From contig NC_073345.2 of the NCBI RefSeq assembly GCF_027580225.2, positions 36,999,001 through 37,063,000 of the forward strand: DNA of 64,000 nt. The letters are read 5' to 3'. Positions within the stretch are counted from its first letter, which is position 1. Every line of letters begins with the position of its first letter. This stretch comes from Misgurnus anguillicaudatus. Its lineage: Eukaryota; Chordata; Actinopteri; Cypriniformes; Cobitidae. The notes below the pieces were generated by a model, which made no database searches, had not been told where the DNA came from, and worked only from the letters and a program-made list of their open reading frames with translations. Below, piece after piece: positions 10,582 to 20,609 of this stretch. A program made the translations under genes and the position numbers.

Positions 10582-12473
10582 TGATGAGAATTATATAAAA
10601 GGCAAGTTTTGGGGCTACCTGGTGATGCGTCACCTTTGGCTCCACCCTCTCGTGGGACCCGATTCATTGTTTCTGCCAAGGTATGTGCGTTTGCATGGTG
10701 TGTTGATCTTTTTGGGTAACTTTATGGATGCGCTTGCTCATGTTACTCTGTTCTACAATAGGACCATTTGGCTAACTGGTCGTTGGCATGGGCTGTTGGC
10801 TACCTCAGGTATGTGCGTTTCATTTGTTGTTTTATATGAGCTGGTGTACTGAAATTTACGTGCTGCACCATTTCAGTGTGGTTTGGCGTTCGTTTGAACT
10901 GAACGAGCCACTGCGAGGACGTTCTTGTTAGGGGTCATTCCCGCAAGCTTTCGGTACGTATTGTTTTGGTCGCGTTATGCGCCAGTTTCTTAATTATTCT
11001 TAATTATTCTTGCTCATGTTACTCTGTTCGACAATAGGACCATTTGGCTAACCTGTGGGGAAATTTTACGAGTGTTTTGCTCACCACCACTTGCCAGTTC
11101 GGTCGTCGACGGCAAGTTGTTTACCGTGTTGCCAAGTGCGATTTAATTGTCGCTTTGCCTACGGCAGGTTAGCTTCTACAACTCCTGTCAGTGTGTGTTT
11201 TTATTAATGAAGACTTTACGTGTCGTTCCTTTACGGACAAAGTTACCGTTACCCGCCTTAGGAGAAAGCCCTTTGGACCACCGTGACTTCGGCTCGAGGT
11301 ATTGTACGGTGTTTGTATTGGCCAGGGTAATGCTGTCTAACTTACTTGAAGTCTTCTTGATTTTGTGTTTTATACTGAGCCTCGTATTAATGGGTTTTAT
11401 GTTTATGATGTAATGTTGTGTTTGCTTTATGTCTATGTTTCTGATTTATTTTCTTTTATTTTTGATTTATTCCCTTACCGCTGGTGATTGTTACTGTTAT
11501 GACCAGTATTAGGTCATTCTAACTACTGCTTGAACCTTACCTTTTTGCATAGCCATCATTCTGAGTTTACCTACGATCTGAACCGTACCTCTCGTATAGC
11601 CCTTGTCTATTGTGAGCCACCATTGTATATCCGTATATGATGGTGGGCTGAGCAACTATGTAAACGCACTTCTGCGTAGTTATTTTTGCTACAAACTAAC
11701 TCTGCTACGAGTGTACGGAGGCAGAGTGTTGGCCTCGTAAGACCCTTATTAATGGGGTATTGTGTCCATGAGCAGTAGTGAGTGTATTGTCTCTTTACGA
11801 GAACACAAATACCTGTACTTCCGCTTTGAGCGTTGGGTTCATCCCCGTGGTAACGGGACTTCTTTTGATTCAAGTGTGTTGTTATTTTGTTTTTATTTAT
11901 TTGATGTTTGTCATTTAAGAGTGTAATTTCCTTTAAAGGTTGAGTGTCTTCAGTGTTATTGTTTTTTTGTTTCGGGTTATTTGTGTGGGGTGGGTCATCC
12001 ATTTTGGAGGGAGGTAACTTCTTATTCTTTTCTTTGTGTGGGTTTCTGACACTGTGTGCTGTGCTTACTTGATGATTTTCACCTGTGTGCCGTGTGCATA
12101 AAATTGGGTTTACAAATTATGTGTGCAGCGAGGGGTTATCTCCTGTTCCATTTAAGTATTGACCCATTTCCAGTAGGTGTTTAAATGTTGTGTGTTATTC
12201 TAAGAGTGACCTTTTATTATGTGTTGTGCTTAAGATTTTAAATATAAATAAAAGTATATTTTGTTATTATTCTGGTGCCTTCGTTCCTTGCTCCCCTGGT
12301 AACGAACCTGTGTCCTTTGGATTGTTCCCCTGACAGTCAGGGGTGGCATAGTCGCAATTTGGCCCTTCGGGGTCTGGTTATTTACATCTTTAACCTTTTG
12401 AGATAGACGTATTCGCTGCCCACTCGACCGCTCTATTACCCTTTCGGGTCTAGGCCGGCCGCAGTGGAGTGTT
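10582..12473. other. Non-coding block with promoter- and LTR-like signals inside the retroelement
   Basis: No convincing protein on either strand. In the plus direction it has a TATA-like ATATAAAAGG near 10593. A roughly 40-bp segment containing ACAATAGGACCATTTGGCTAAC occurs twice (about 10736-10783 and 11012-11060). There is a poly(A)-signal-like AATAAA near 12246 and a 17-bp palindrome at 12327-12343. The ensemble resembles an LTR plus leader in the opposite orientation to the host retroelement, but I could not define ends or a target duplication. The 131-codon minus-strand frame at 11607-12002 is of low complexity and unrecognised. Confidence 0.35.
12327..12343. repeat. 17-bp palindrome
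   Basis: CCCCTGACAGTCAGGGG is a perfect inverted repeat with a single central base. It falls where the preceding LTR-like block would end in TGACA. Confidence 0.7.
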
Positions 12474-12573
12474 TACATTGTGTCGAGAAACGCACCGCTC
12501 CGCTACACAGTCAACTCAGCAAGAGTTTTACCTGCAAAACCAGATTGCTTACATCTGCCCTTAGTGATTTCCT

Positions 12574-13317
12574 TCATTTCAAATAATAAGGTGGAGGTCT
12601 GCCCCTGCCCAGTGACCAGCATTTCTCCTCTGTATGGCCTATTTTATGACAGGAACTACAAAGCCTGTTCATTTTGCCACCAGGTCTGTAGCTTGGTTCT
12701 ACTGGAGCTTCAGGAGGTCTTTGACTCTCTAATGCTTCATTCACACCATGCGGTTCTGTTCCAGCATGTTGATGCATCACCCCAATCACTGAAATAGGAA
12801 CACTTTTCTGGGTTCTGGAAAATACATTCTCTTTAGTACAAGTAGCATCATTTTTAGTCCCATAGCTGTTAAGCATTTGGGGAGACTTAGTGTCTCGCAC
12901 AATTAGTTTAGCCCTTACATCTGCAATAATGTCTTTATACTTCGCACACTGTTTAGCCAGGGCTAACTGCTCAGATGATAGTTGATCTATCTGAGTTTGA
13001 AGATTTTGGATCTTTGCCTCTGACTTTTGTAATTCAGCATTTTTGGTATTCAATTCAACAAACGTAGAATTCAGGATAGACTTAACCTGTCCAGCCATTT
13101 TACGTAGCTCCAAGCACTTCATGTAATTCAAAGCCTCAATGATTTCAGCATGTTTGGATTTTCTTTGTTCACTACCAACCATGTGCCACCATGTGAGAAT
13201 ATCATTAGTGGTAGCGTAGTAATCCAGACCCTTTCTATATAATTTAGAAAGTGTAGGTTCAACTTTCTCGCTCCATAAATCAAACAATATATCATTACTG
13301 AAGTTATTCCCTTCCAT
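12574..13317 (-). CDS. gag: Gag-like protein with coiled coil and CCHC zinc knuckle
   Basis: A 247-residue intact frame. Its start lies 94 nt downstream (on the minus strand) of the primer-binding site, as expected for gag. Residues about 1-85 are predicted helical and rich in charged residues. About 95-140 form a heptad-like coiled coil rich in Leu, Gln and Lys. The C-terminus carries a retroviral zinc knuckle, C220-x2-C223-x4-H228-x4-C233, followed by a basic Gly-Arg-Pro tail. Gag forms the particle and the knuckle binds genomic RNA. It is short for a full retroviral Gag, and no matrix, capsid major homology region or protease was recognised. It ends in a stop with no downstream pol. The intact frame is notable next to the otherwise empty internal region. 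Alternative: a domesticated or non-autonomous Gag-only element. Confidence 0.75.
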   Translation of the reverse strand: MEGNNFSNDILFDLWSEKVEPTLSKLYRKGLDYYATTNDILTWWHMVGSEQRKSKHAEIIEALNYMKCLELRKMAGQVKSILNSTFVELNTKNAELQKSEAKIQNLQTQIDQLSSEQLALAKQCAKYKDIIADVRAKLIVRDTKSPQMLNSYGTKNDATCTKENVFSRTQKSVPISVIGVMHQHAGTEPHGVNEALESQRPPEAPVEPSYRPGGKMNRLCSSCHKIGHTEEKCWSLGRGRPPPYYLK

Positions 13318-13411
13318 CCCCGAGGAGATAATCTGAAATAATCTCTAACTGTACAACAATGTTAGGACCAGTTGATCAATCAAAGTAAAACTCAGAAAAC
13401 TCACCGCAAGG

Positions 13412-13431
13412 GATCCCCGTACGGGCCACCA
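13412..13431 (-). other. Primer-binding site for tRNA-Ile
   Basis: The plus strand here reads GATCCCCGTACGGGCCACCA. From memory this equals the last 17 nt of vertebrate tRNA-Ile(AAT) plus CCA. It is therefore a 20-nt complementary primer site on the minus strand. It is three bases from the LTR edge at 13435, the normal spacing. Confidence 0.85.
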
Positions 13432-13434
13432 AAT

Positions 13435-14107
13435 TGTAAGGGATCTCAGGTTTCGGAAGGAGAACAAAACTGCAATCGTTCCCCGGTTTCGGACACAATA
13501 GGTCTGAGAGCGTTGCTAGAGTATGAATATATTGTATTGCAATATGGAGCGTTTAAGTATTAACCTTAAATCAAAACTAAACAACAGATTTGTAAATGAA
13601 AAGGTTTAATTACAGTACTGACTTAAAGTTACAGTTGAAATGGTCACACTATAAATGCATGAAATGGTAAATAATACAAACAATTGACTGTTTCCAATGT
13701 ATGTGAGATATTACCTGATAAGATAGAGAACAGAGAAAGAAAGAAAGTTTAGAAGAAAGAGAACTGGAACCTAGGCCTTATGGCCTGAACCCCAGTGAAG
13801 AAGAAAGTAAAGGGAAAAGGCCAATGCAAAAGCCAAAATGCAAAAGCCCAGAGCTCATAAAAACCTTGACCTTTATCCTCTATCTCTTGACCATGTGACT
13901 AAGCCTAACTTGATACATTCAAATTGACCAATCAGAAGATCACCTTTAACCCCCAACTGTACTTGACCAAACCCAACATAATACATTCAAACTGACCAAT
14001 CAGAAGACCACCTTTAATCCCAACTGTAAAGTCTTTGATCACTATCAGCACAGGAGGTTTTGACAAGTTGTAACCAAGTATTCAATTCCTATATTTTTAA
14101 TCTTACA
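13435..14107 (-). repeat. Right LTR (5' LTR of the minus-strand element)
   Basis: A 673-bp partner of 318-984, about 99% identical by eye. It holds the same 68-bp-period duplication and CCAAT boxes. In the sense direction an ATTAAA near the 3' part could serve for polyadenylation. No strong TATA box is evident. Confidence 0.85.
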
Positions 14108-14722
14108 TTTGAGACATCAGTAGCCATATATCAGTCATATCAGTGATACTGGCCTTCATGTTATTTTTTTCTGCTCCCCCCCCCACCCTTGCTGACAGCA
14201 GTCTATCTGGGCATGTATATGTCTTGGCCAATAACTCGGGTAAAATTGCTGACCTATAGAAGGCCTCAACATTCTGCACTGCTTCATTAAAAAAAATCAG
14301 CATCAGGGAAAATTCTCTGTACAAAAAAATTCTCTGGAGACCACACCATGAAGTCATAAAACTTCCGCTTTTTCACAAACAACTGAGCTTGCACCTGGTA
14401 GTGGTATCGATTATCTCTGTTAAGTGCATATGTACCATCTGCGTTCTCAATGCAGAAATGTTTCTTGTCAGTGGCACTGTGGCACGGTGTCTTTGGCACA
14501 GTGTGGGCACTTGATTTCCAAAATTCCGTCGCCACAGCAGGAGCAGGACATTGCATCTGGAGATGCTCCAAGGTAGGGACGAGAAGCATCAATTCCAAGG
14601 TAGGGACGAGAAGCATCAATGTGGAGACCAGCATCACGAACACTTAGGTCCTGATGCTGTTGTGCAGCGTAAGCCACATACGTCTCTCTGGGTTTTTGTT
14701 CATGTTCACATCCCCATCTGAA
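14108..14722 (-). pseudogene. YqaJ-type nuclease exon, frameshifted
   Basis: On the minus strand a splice acceptor TTTTCAG is followed by an exon reading GCEHEQKPRETYVAYAAQQ. The translation contains the PD-(D/E)xK nuclease core of YqaJ-like (lambda exonuclease-type) proteins. GASPDA supplies the Asp, LEIKCP the E-x-K, and YHYQVQAQLFV the conserved Gln helix. A 27-bp in-frame tandem duplication repeats IDASRPYLG just before the core. Two frameshifts break it, one after LEIKCP (near 14475) and one in an A-run near 14290. The exon runs into the retroviral LTR at 14107, so the end of the gene was interrupted or displaced by that insertion. It is the downstream partner of the SWIM exon at 17708-18295. 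Function in the cell is unknown. YqaJ nucleases occur in phages and as companions of some eukaryotic DNA transposons. Confidence 0.7.
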
Positions 14723-14984
14723 AATTAGAAAAAATTATGTTAAGTCATCGTAGCTCTATGAGTGCCCTTTTTATTGTTCTCCCCTTTGCCTAAGAACTAC
14801 AAGTACTATATATGTCAGTACCCAAAATTGACCTAATCTTAATGCACATAATATTCTATCACAGAGTAGTTTAAAAATGTGTAAATGAAATTACTAGTGC
14901 TTCCCAATAAATTAAAATATCCTTGAAAAGTTCATTTATTTCAGGAATTCAACTTAAAATCTGAAAGTACTATATTATATAGAC

Positions 14985-16494
14985 CAGTGTTTCTCAAACT
15001 TTTTCAGCCCAAGGACCACATTATATTCCAATTTTTTTCTGAGGACCACCTAACAGAATCTCACTCTAACACTCCCCCAAAAAACAAAAAAAATAGGAAG
15101 GATAAGCTAAGTTTAAGTTTAATATGCAACTGTTTCAAGTCAAAAACTAATTTTTTTAAAACAAATGCAATGCTATGTTCAGAAATTATTATATGAATTT
15201 TATTTCATTTGAAAAAGTAAATGTGAAATGAGTTGCAGCTTAATATGAACAACAAAAACTGCACATGTGAAAAAAAATGCAATTAAACATACTAAAACTG
15301 AGGTGGTGGGTATATAAAGTCTATGGTTGTAACTATGGTAACAATAACATACTGGAAAAAAATGTTCCCCTTAATGTCCAAAATCACTGAAATTACAGGG
15401 ATTTTACACATAAACAAAAACTAGTACATTACAAAACTAATAGATCTTTGGATCTGTGGATTTTAGCTGCCTTCAGTTGACGCTTGGTCTTTTATTTTGA
15501 CTCCTCTTTGGTTTAGCCAACCGATCCATTTTTATGTTATTAAAACAGAAAGGCAAGAACTGATATCACAGTTTCGCAAGTGAATTAAAAATCTACTTAA
15601 ATAAGTGACAATTGTATAAACCAGGGTATCTCAAAGTTTACATTCAAAGGTCCAAATCTGAATTCTCATCATTTACATAGGTCCGGAAAAACTTTATGTA
15701 AATCATTTGTTTATATAACAAATCAACACAAATAGTTTGGGAAAAACATAAGTGTATTTTGCATTTAAACTAAAAATAATTTTTGAAACAAACACAAGAA
15801 ATAATGCTTACTATGCTTCTCAATGTCTCAATGAATTACGGTGAAATGACGCTACATCCATAAGCCAGGGGGCGCTCTCGGGCAGAAACTTAATATGTGC
15901 TGCAGACGAAGAACCAGACACACGCAGCTCCAGGAAATGTCTTAAGGATATATTTTTATTGCTGTTCTTCAAACCTTTTCAGGTATTTTCATGATAATAA
16001 AAAATATGTATAGTGATTATGTTTGACGAGTGTTGCTTTTTCAAATGCATGTTTTAAACGACTCAAACCAACAGTGATTTCAGATTGATATGGACTTACT
16101 GATCAAAAGCCGTAGTGCATGAAGTAGCTGTGCATAATATCTGGGTGTGATGTCTACAGCGTCACACAGGAAATTTTTAAATAACTCGTTTTATTTTCGG
16201 ACCAGGAATACTCTTAAATCTAAAAAGAAAAAAACGAAACGAATGGTTTACAAGTTTAATATGCATTTGTAAAGTAGCAAATGCACACATTTAGCAATCA
16301 CATAGAAATGAATGCACTTGTAATATGAAGTGGACGCGGGTCCGGATCAAGTTCCGTCGGGTCCGGACCGCAGTCCGGACTTTGAGAACCCCTGGTATAT
16401 AAACACTTGCCTAGTTTAGGTCATCTTTTGGCGGACCACTGGGGGGGTTTGGCGGGCCACCAGTGGTCCGCGGACCACACTTTGAGAATTACTG
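14985..16494. mobile_element. hAT transposon nested in the left arm of the Tc1-like element
   Basis: CAGTGTTTCTCAAAC and TTTGAGAATTACTG termini, with a perfect 8-bp duplication ATATAGAC (14977-14984 and 16495-16502). Sub-terminal GGACCAC words recur in both orientations. A second hAT at 15622-16394 lies inside. Confidence 0.9.
15622..16394. mobile_element. hAT transposon nested two levels deep
   Basis: Termini CAGGGTATCTCAAAG and CTTTGAGAACCCCTG. Flanks read GTATAAAC on the left and GTATATAAAC on the right, an 8-bp duplication with one later TA expansion. The GTCCGGA words near the right end repeat in tandem. Confidence 0.75.
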
Positions 16495-16632
16495 ATATAG
16501 ACTCATTGAATCCAAAGTGAAATATTTCAAGCATTTATTTGTTATCATTGTAATAATAATTTAATTACAGCTTGTGAAAAACCACAAAATCAAAATCAGT
16601 AATCCCATGGTCATTAAACCAGGTTCTCACCA

Positions 16633-16751
16633 GTCAGCATCTTCATAAGCTTGTCTGCTGAAGGAAGCGTGAAGAGCTCTAAATGTCCTGAGTGAACATC
16701 TAGGAGCACTACATGCTTCCTTCAGCAGACAAGCTTTATGAAGATGCTGAC
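16633..16751. repeat. Long near-perfect hairpin in the Tc1-like element
   Basis: Arms at 16633-16668 and 16715-16751 pair over about 36 bp with one extra base, around a 46-nt loop. The arms start GTCAGCATCTTCATAAGC and end GCTTTATGAAGATGCTGAC. The fold is long enough to be processed as small RNA if transcribed; that is inference. Confidence 0.85.
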
Positions 16752-17071
16752 TTCATTTTCCAGCAGGACTTGCACCTGCCCACACTGCCAAAATGGCCTA
16801 ACCAAAACCCGGTTCAATGACCATGAGATTACTGTGTCATCATTACTGTGTAATTTCATGTAATATTCAAATTTTTTGAGATTTTGATTTTGTGGTTTTT
16901 CACAAGCTGTAAGTCATAATCAAATTATAATTACAATAATAATAAAAAAAACGTTTGAAATATCTCACTTTGCATGCAATGAGTCTATATAATATATTAC
17001 TTTAGCATTTGAGTTGAATTCCTGGAATAAATTAACTTTTCAATGATTATCTAATTTATTGGGAAGCACTA

Positions 17072-17707
17072 GTATAACAGGAACCATTTAAAATGATCAT
17101 TAGGAATAAATAGGCAAATGACCTACACCATACACCTAGGATTAAAAATAGGCACTCAAAGGGATTGAGGGATATGCTCTGTCATCGTGTTGATAATTTG
17201 TAATACTGACTGTAGTACATATTAAAATATTGTAATGATAAATGTATTTCTTTGTCTTGTGTTTGTTTCTGTGATGTTTTTTTAAGCAGGGGCCCTCTAC
17301 ATTACAACACAACATGTATTGCATACAATTCCATAGTTGAAACATAACAGTTCAAAGCACATCTAATTTATTTACTTACAATATGGCGAAATTAAAAATA
17401 GTAACTATGTTTTTTGTGTCATTGTCAAACATGTCGAACTGTCGAAAACCTGCATAGGTCAGGGTAATAGATCTGCCTAATTAGGGATTTTGAAGGATTT
17501 GTAGGGTCTGTCCTTGCAGCTGACTTGAACCTAGATGCTGTCACCCTACCAGCTCTCATGTCAAACCATAGCCTTGACTTTCCCTGTTGTCGTGTCTCTT
17601 ACTCAACTTTTACTGCCTACAACATTGTAAATTATAGAAGATGAAATTAATGACATGACACCTTCAAGTCCATTTTAGTCATATGAAATTAAGAGTGATG
17701 TCTATAC
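17072..17707. other. Intron sequence, nothing recognised
   Basis: Between the Tc1-like element and the SWIM exon. AT-rich with short frames only. Confidence 0.5.
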
Positions 17708-18295
17708 CTGCTCTGGTGTAACTTCCATATTGTTGAATACTGCATCACATTTTGCCTCAAGGTCCGAGGCAGACAGCTTCCGGTTCTGAGCACAATAAAA
17801 CTCAGTCAGGGGCTGTGGTAGACTCAGAGACGCAAGCTTTGGTTCAAACTGTGTACAGTAACGCGGCAATATGCGAAGAATGCCACTCTTCTCTGAAGGG
17901 TTTGGAGTTGCATTATCCAGAGCCTTGTAGAATTGTTCTATAGCTGCAGCAGACACACCCACTTTTTTCACAGATGAATAACCTGATTGGCTTTGGTGGT
18001 TTACACCACAACGCTTTTTGGCAGGATTTGAGAAATCAATTCCCGATCCCTCTTCATACAAAGCCTTGCCTGCCTTCAAAGGAGGAAGTCCCCACTGTCT
18101 GGGCCCATCAGTGCAGCTTTTGTCTTCCAGATGTTTAACAGCAGAGTCTATGGCATACAGCAAAGCTGTAACGTGAGAGCACACCTCTCCCAGACCCACT
18201 TTACAGGTACAGTGGCCGCACAAGACTGTCCCATCCTTCTTTAAAGATACCCATTGTTGGAGTTGGGTTTCAGACAGAGACTGGCTATGATGCAC
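17708..18295 (-). CDS. SWIM zinc-finger exon of the YqaJ/SWIM gene
   Basis: One open exon of about 196 codons between a splice acceptor (TGTAATGGTAG|GTGCATC) and a donor (GAGCAG|GTATAGAC), both on the minus strand. Near its start C29-x-C31-x7-C39-x-H41 forms a SWIM zinc finger, a DNA- or protein-binding motif. The motif is followed by LLYAIDSAVKH, as usual after SWIM. The remaining 150 residues contain no other domain I know. There is no stop, so this exon looks intact. Neighbouring exons at 18758-19026 (upstream) and 14108-14722 (YqaJ) are damaged, so the gene as a whole is probably dead. SWIM plus YqaJ in one polypeptide suggests a DNA-processing role, possibly transposon-derived. Confidence 0.7.
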
Positions 18296-18757
18296 CTACC
18301 ATTACAGAAAAGTGGCATAAATACATTATTTTTACATGAATGTTATTGTTTAATGCTGCAGTGACACCACAAATGCAACTTGTAAATACATCTTAGATAC
18401 TGTTGCTGTTTAACTGGTAGAATCTTAACATGGGCTACTGCGAATATAATCACAGAAGATGTCTATAATATTGTACAATTATATGTGGTTACTTCTGATC
18501 GATAATTAATGACTGCACTCCCCAGAGCTGGGATGTGTCCAGACATCCATTAAATAGGCACGGCCTTTATTCAGTATTAAATACATATTTAAATATTAAA
18601 GTGTAGATGTTATAAGTAAGGGGGAAAAATTCATGGTAACGGTAGCCCATGTTATAATTTGCAGCGGTCTGTTATAAATAAATAACAAACCGCATTCTAC
18701 ATTAGAATTCAACCAAGCCATGTAATAATACAATAATACGAGCGTAGCATCGGGTAC
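18296..18757. other. Intron, nothing recognised
   Basis: AT-rich sequence between the SWIM exon and the first candidate exon. No repeat boundary or coding region was identified. Confidence 0.4.
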
Positions 18758-19026
18758 CTGTAACCCAACCTGCTACAAAGAACTGGTAAGCATCCAGACT
18801 TTTAAAAGCCTTAAGATCAGTACCAGTGTATGGGGATATCCCATTTACCACATAGTGGACTCGGCGATTTAATGAGGTCTGTGTAAATTGAAGGAGGAAG
18901 AAGGTAAGGGTCGGTATCCAGTCCCGCTATCTCTAACTTCTCTAAATAGCGCTTTTTGTGAGGACCTACCAAATGCCCTACCTTGACCGATAACGGCACA
19001 ACAACTTCCTTAATATAAGAAGCCAT
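18758..19026 (-). pseudogene. Candidate first exon of the YqaJ/SWIM gene, frameshifted
   Basis: Starts MASYIKEVVVPLSV and runs open for about 50 codons (YLEKLEIAGLDTDPYLLPPS). After about 18860 the plausible reading moves to another frame giving ISPYTGTDLKAFKSLDAYQF and FFVAGWVT. It ends at a donor (TTACAG|GTACCC). The second part resembles the N-terminal region I associate with this fish gene type, which supports linkage, but the frame change implies a 1- or 2-nt lesion. The start at 19026 is the only Met in frame. A hAT lies 46 bp upstream (19073). Confidence 0.5.
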
Positions 19027-19072
19027 GTATTTTAGTGTAATATATATTTAAACTGTTTAAAATAGGGATGTC

Positions 19073-20495
19073 CCGATCCGATCACGTGATCGGAAATCGG
19101 CCCCGATCACGTGGTTTCAGACTCGATCGGAATCGGACGTTACCTCCCGATCAGGACTCGGATACATATGCAGGGTTTAAAATCCCTTAAGGTCTCGCTC
19201 TGCTCCGCGCCAGTGTACGCGCTGCGCTGGTGCATGTGAACTGATGAGAAGAGAATAGGCTTGTTCGACAAGTGCGCCACAAGAACCGGCAGCCGGATGA
19301 CGTCAAAGTTCCGCGAGAGCGATTTAAAAGCAAACTTCTCCATATGATTTCGCGGATCACTCTCGCGGTAGTTTGATGTCACCCGGCTGTCGATTGTTGC
19401 GGAGCCGCATAAAGTCGAACAAGCCTATTGACATGCTTTCATTCATAGGCTTCACACTCGTGCGTGCAAGGAACCCACGACAAAACCGGGTTTTTACCGC
19501 TCATTTAAACGACGCGTTGATCGTTTTTGTCATCATGTGCTCAGACGCAGCTCCGCGTCTCAGAACCTCAAGAAAGCGCATTCGCGCAGGATACTGTAGA
19601 GATGAGAGATAGAGAGAGAGGTAAGAATGGTGCCCACGTCGAGAAAACTTAATAGATGTCTAGAGACAAAGTATTAAAGTATGTATAGCCATGTCACTCA
19701 TCTCATTACAATATGTTAACTAGATAACTGGATACAACTGATTGTATATTTTAATAAAATAATGTATTTTGATTATACAGATTAATTACGACCTAACTAT
19801 AGTGATTTTATAACTAACTGCTGATCAGCTTAGGGAATCTCTATGGCTATTTTATAAGACATATTGCTGAATCAGTATGTTGTTTTTCTTGTTAATTGGG
19901 TCTTTTTGGGAAGTCTATCTTATGCCTAGAATTAGTCAAGGAGGTTAAGTCTTATAACTTCCTTCTAAGTTTGATCAATTGTGCATAATGACATGTGCAA
20001 GAAATGCATATAGGGTGTCAGTCTCATAGATTTGCATAATTTAAAGTTCAGGTTTTAAAGTTTGGGTCAACATGTGGCACAGCTTTAAAACTGAAACTTA
20101 TAAAATCCTATCAGAGGTCCAAAATGTCATTGAAACACACCAGTGGCTTTGCTGTCATCAAGATTAAACATGTTACCCCTCAAACCCTCCCTACCAACAG
20201 AGCCTCCCCACAAAACAAATCCCAATTTAACCCTGTACATATACTATATATATTCTCATAATTTTTTAACACATATGTAGTTATGCGCTGGCACAGAGTT
20301 AGACTCTTTTGACTCCACACAGAAACAGCAATGCGTGCGGCATGACATAAGGAACATCCTGTTTCTGTTTTCTCGCTCTTATTTATTCTTTTTTTATGTA
20401 TTATAGAAGTATCGGATCGGGACTCTGTATCGGCAGATACTCAAAATCAAATGACTCGGACTCGAGGGCAAAAAAACCTGATCGGGACATCCCTA
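19073..20495. mobile_element. hAT transposon (TAGGGATGTCCCGATC family)
   Basis: Termini TAGGGATGTCCCGATC and GATCGGGACATCCCTA; perfect 8-bp duplication GTTTAAAA (19065-19072 and 20496-20503). The left part is rich in CGATC palindromes. No transposase frame; the two antiparallel 80-codon frames near 19140-19612 are mirror artefacts. Confidence 0.9.
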
Positions 20496-20609
20496 GTTTA
20501 AAACTAATCAAAAATCCCGCTCGTCTATTACTAATCAACCTAGTGCGTCAGTGATTTTGTCGTCCAGCATGGCGTCGTCAAGTGGTCGAGGTCACGTGTT
20601 TGCAAAGGG

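Larger units (their letters stand above)
318..14107 (-). mobile_element. Endogenous retrovirus-like LTR element, gag only, with nested transposons
   Basis: Two direct repeats (318-984 and 13435-14107) begin TGTAAG on the plus strand and end CTTACA, so both have TG...CA ends. A primer-binding site lies just inside the right repeat and a gag frame follows it, both on the minus strand, so transcription ran right to left. Between gag and the left LTR I find no protease, reverse transcriptase, integrase or envelope frame. Removing the three top-level insertions leaves about 5.8 kb, so this is either a deleted provirus or a non-autonomous element. Flanks read on the minus strand give CAAA on one side and CAAT on the other, a possible imperfect 4-bp target duplication. 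A short purine-rich stretch next to the left LTR could be the polypurine tract. The LTRs differ by about six substitutions and one 6-bp indel, which suggests a young insertion. Confidence 0.85.
14897..17069. mobile_element. Tc1-like element, deleted, with long terminal repeats and nested hATs
   Basis: GTGCTTCCCAATAAATTA on the left matches the inverse sequence at the right end, and the arms stay similar for about 120 bp. TA occurs at both ends, the Tc1/mariner target duplication. A coding relic near 16758-16790 reads FQQDLHLPTLPKW in one frame, matching the second catalytic Asp region of Tc1 transposases. Most of the transposase is gone. An internal hairpin lies at 16633-16751. The element sits in an intron of the YqaJ/SWIM gene. 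Confidence 0.8.

Noticed and set aside
10622..11413. Hydrophobic plus-strand frames (76 and 88 codons) that could be membrane proteins
   Set aside because: T/G-rich composition alone gives hydrophobic codons. No conserved motif, and they lie in the non-coding block of the retroelement.
313..14112. A 5-bp target duplication for the retroelement
   Set aside because: The flanking 5-mers (CATTG and TTTGA) do not match. Only an imperfect 4-bp reading is possible, so no duplication is claimed.
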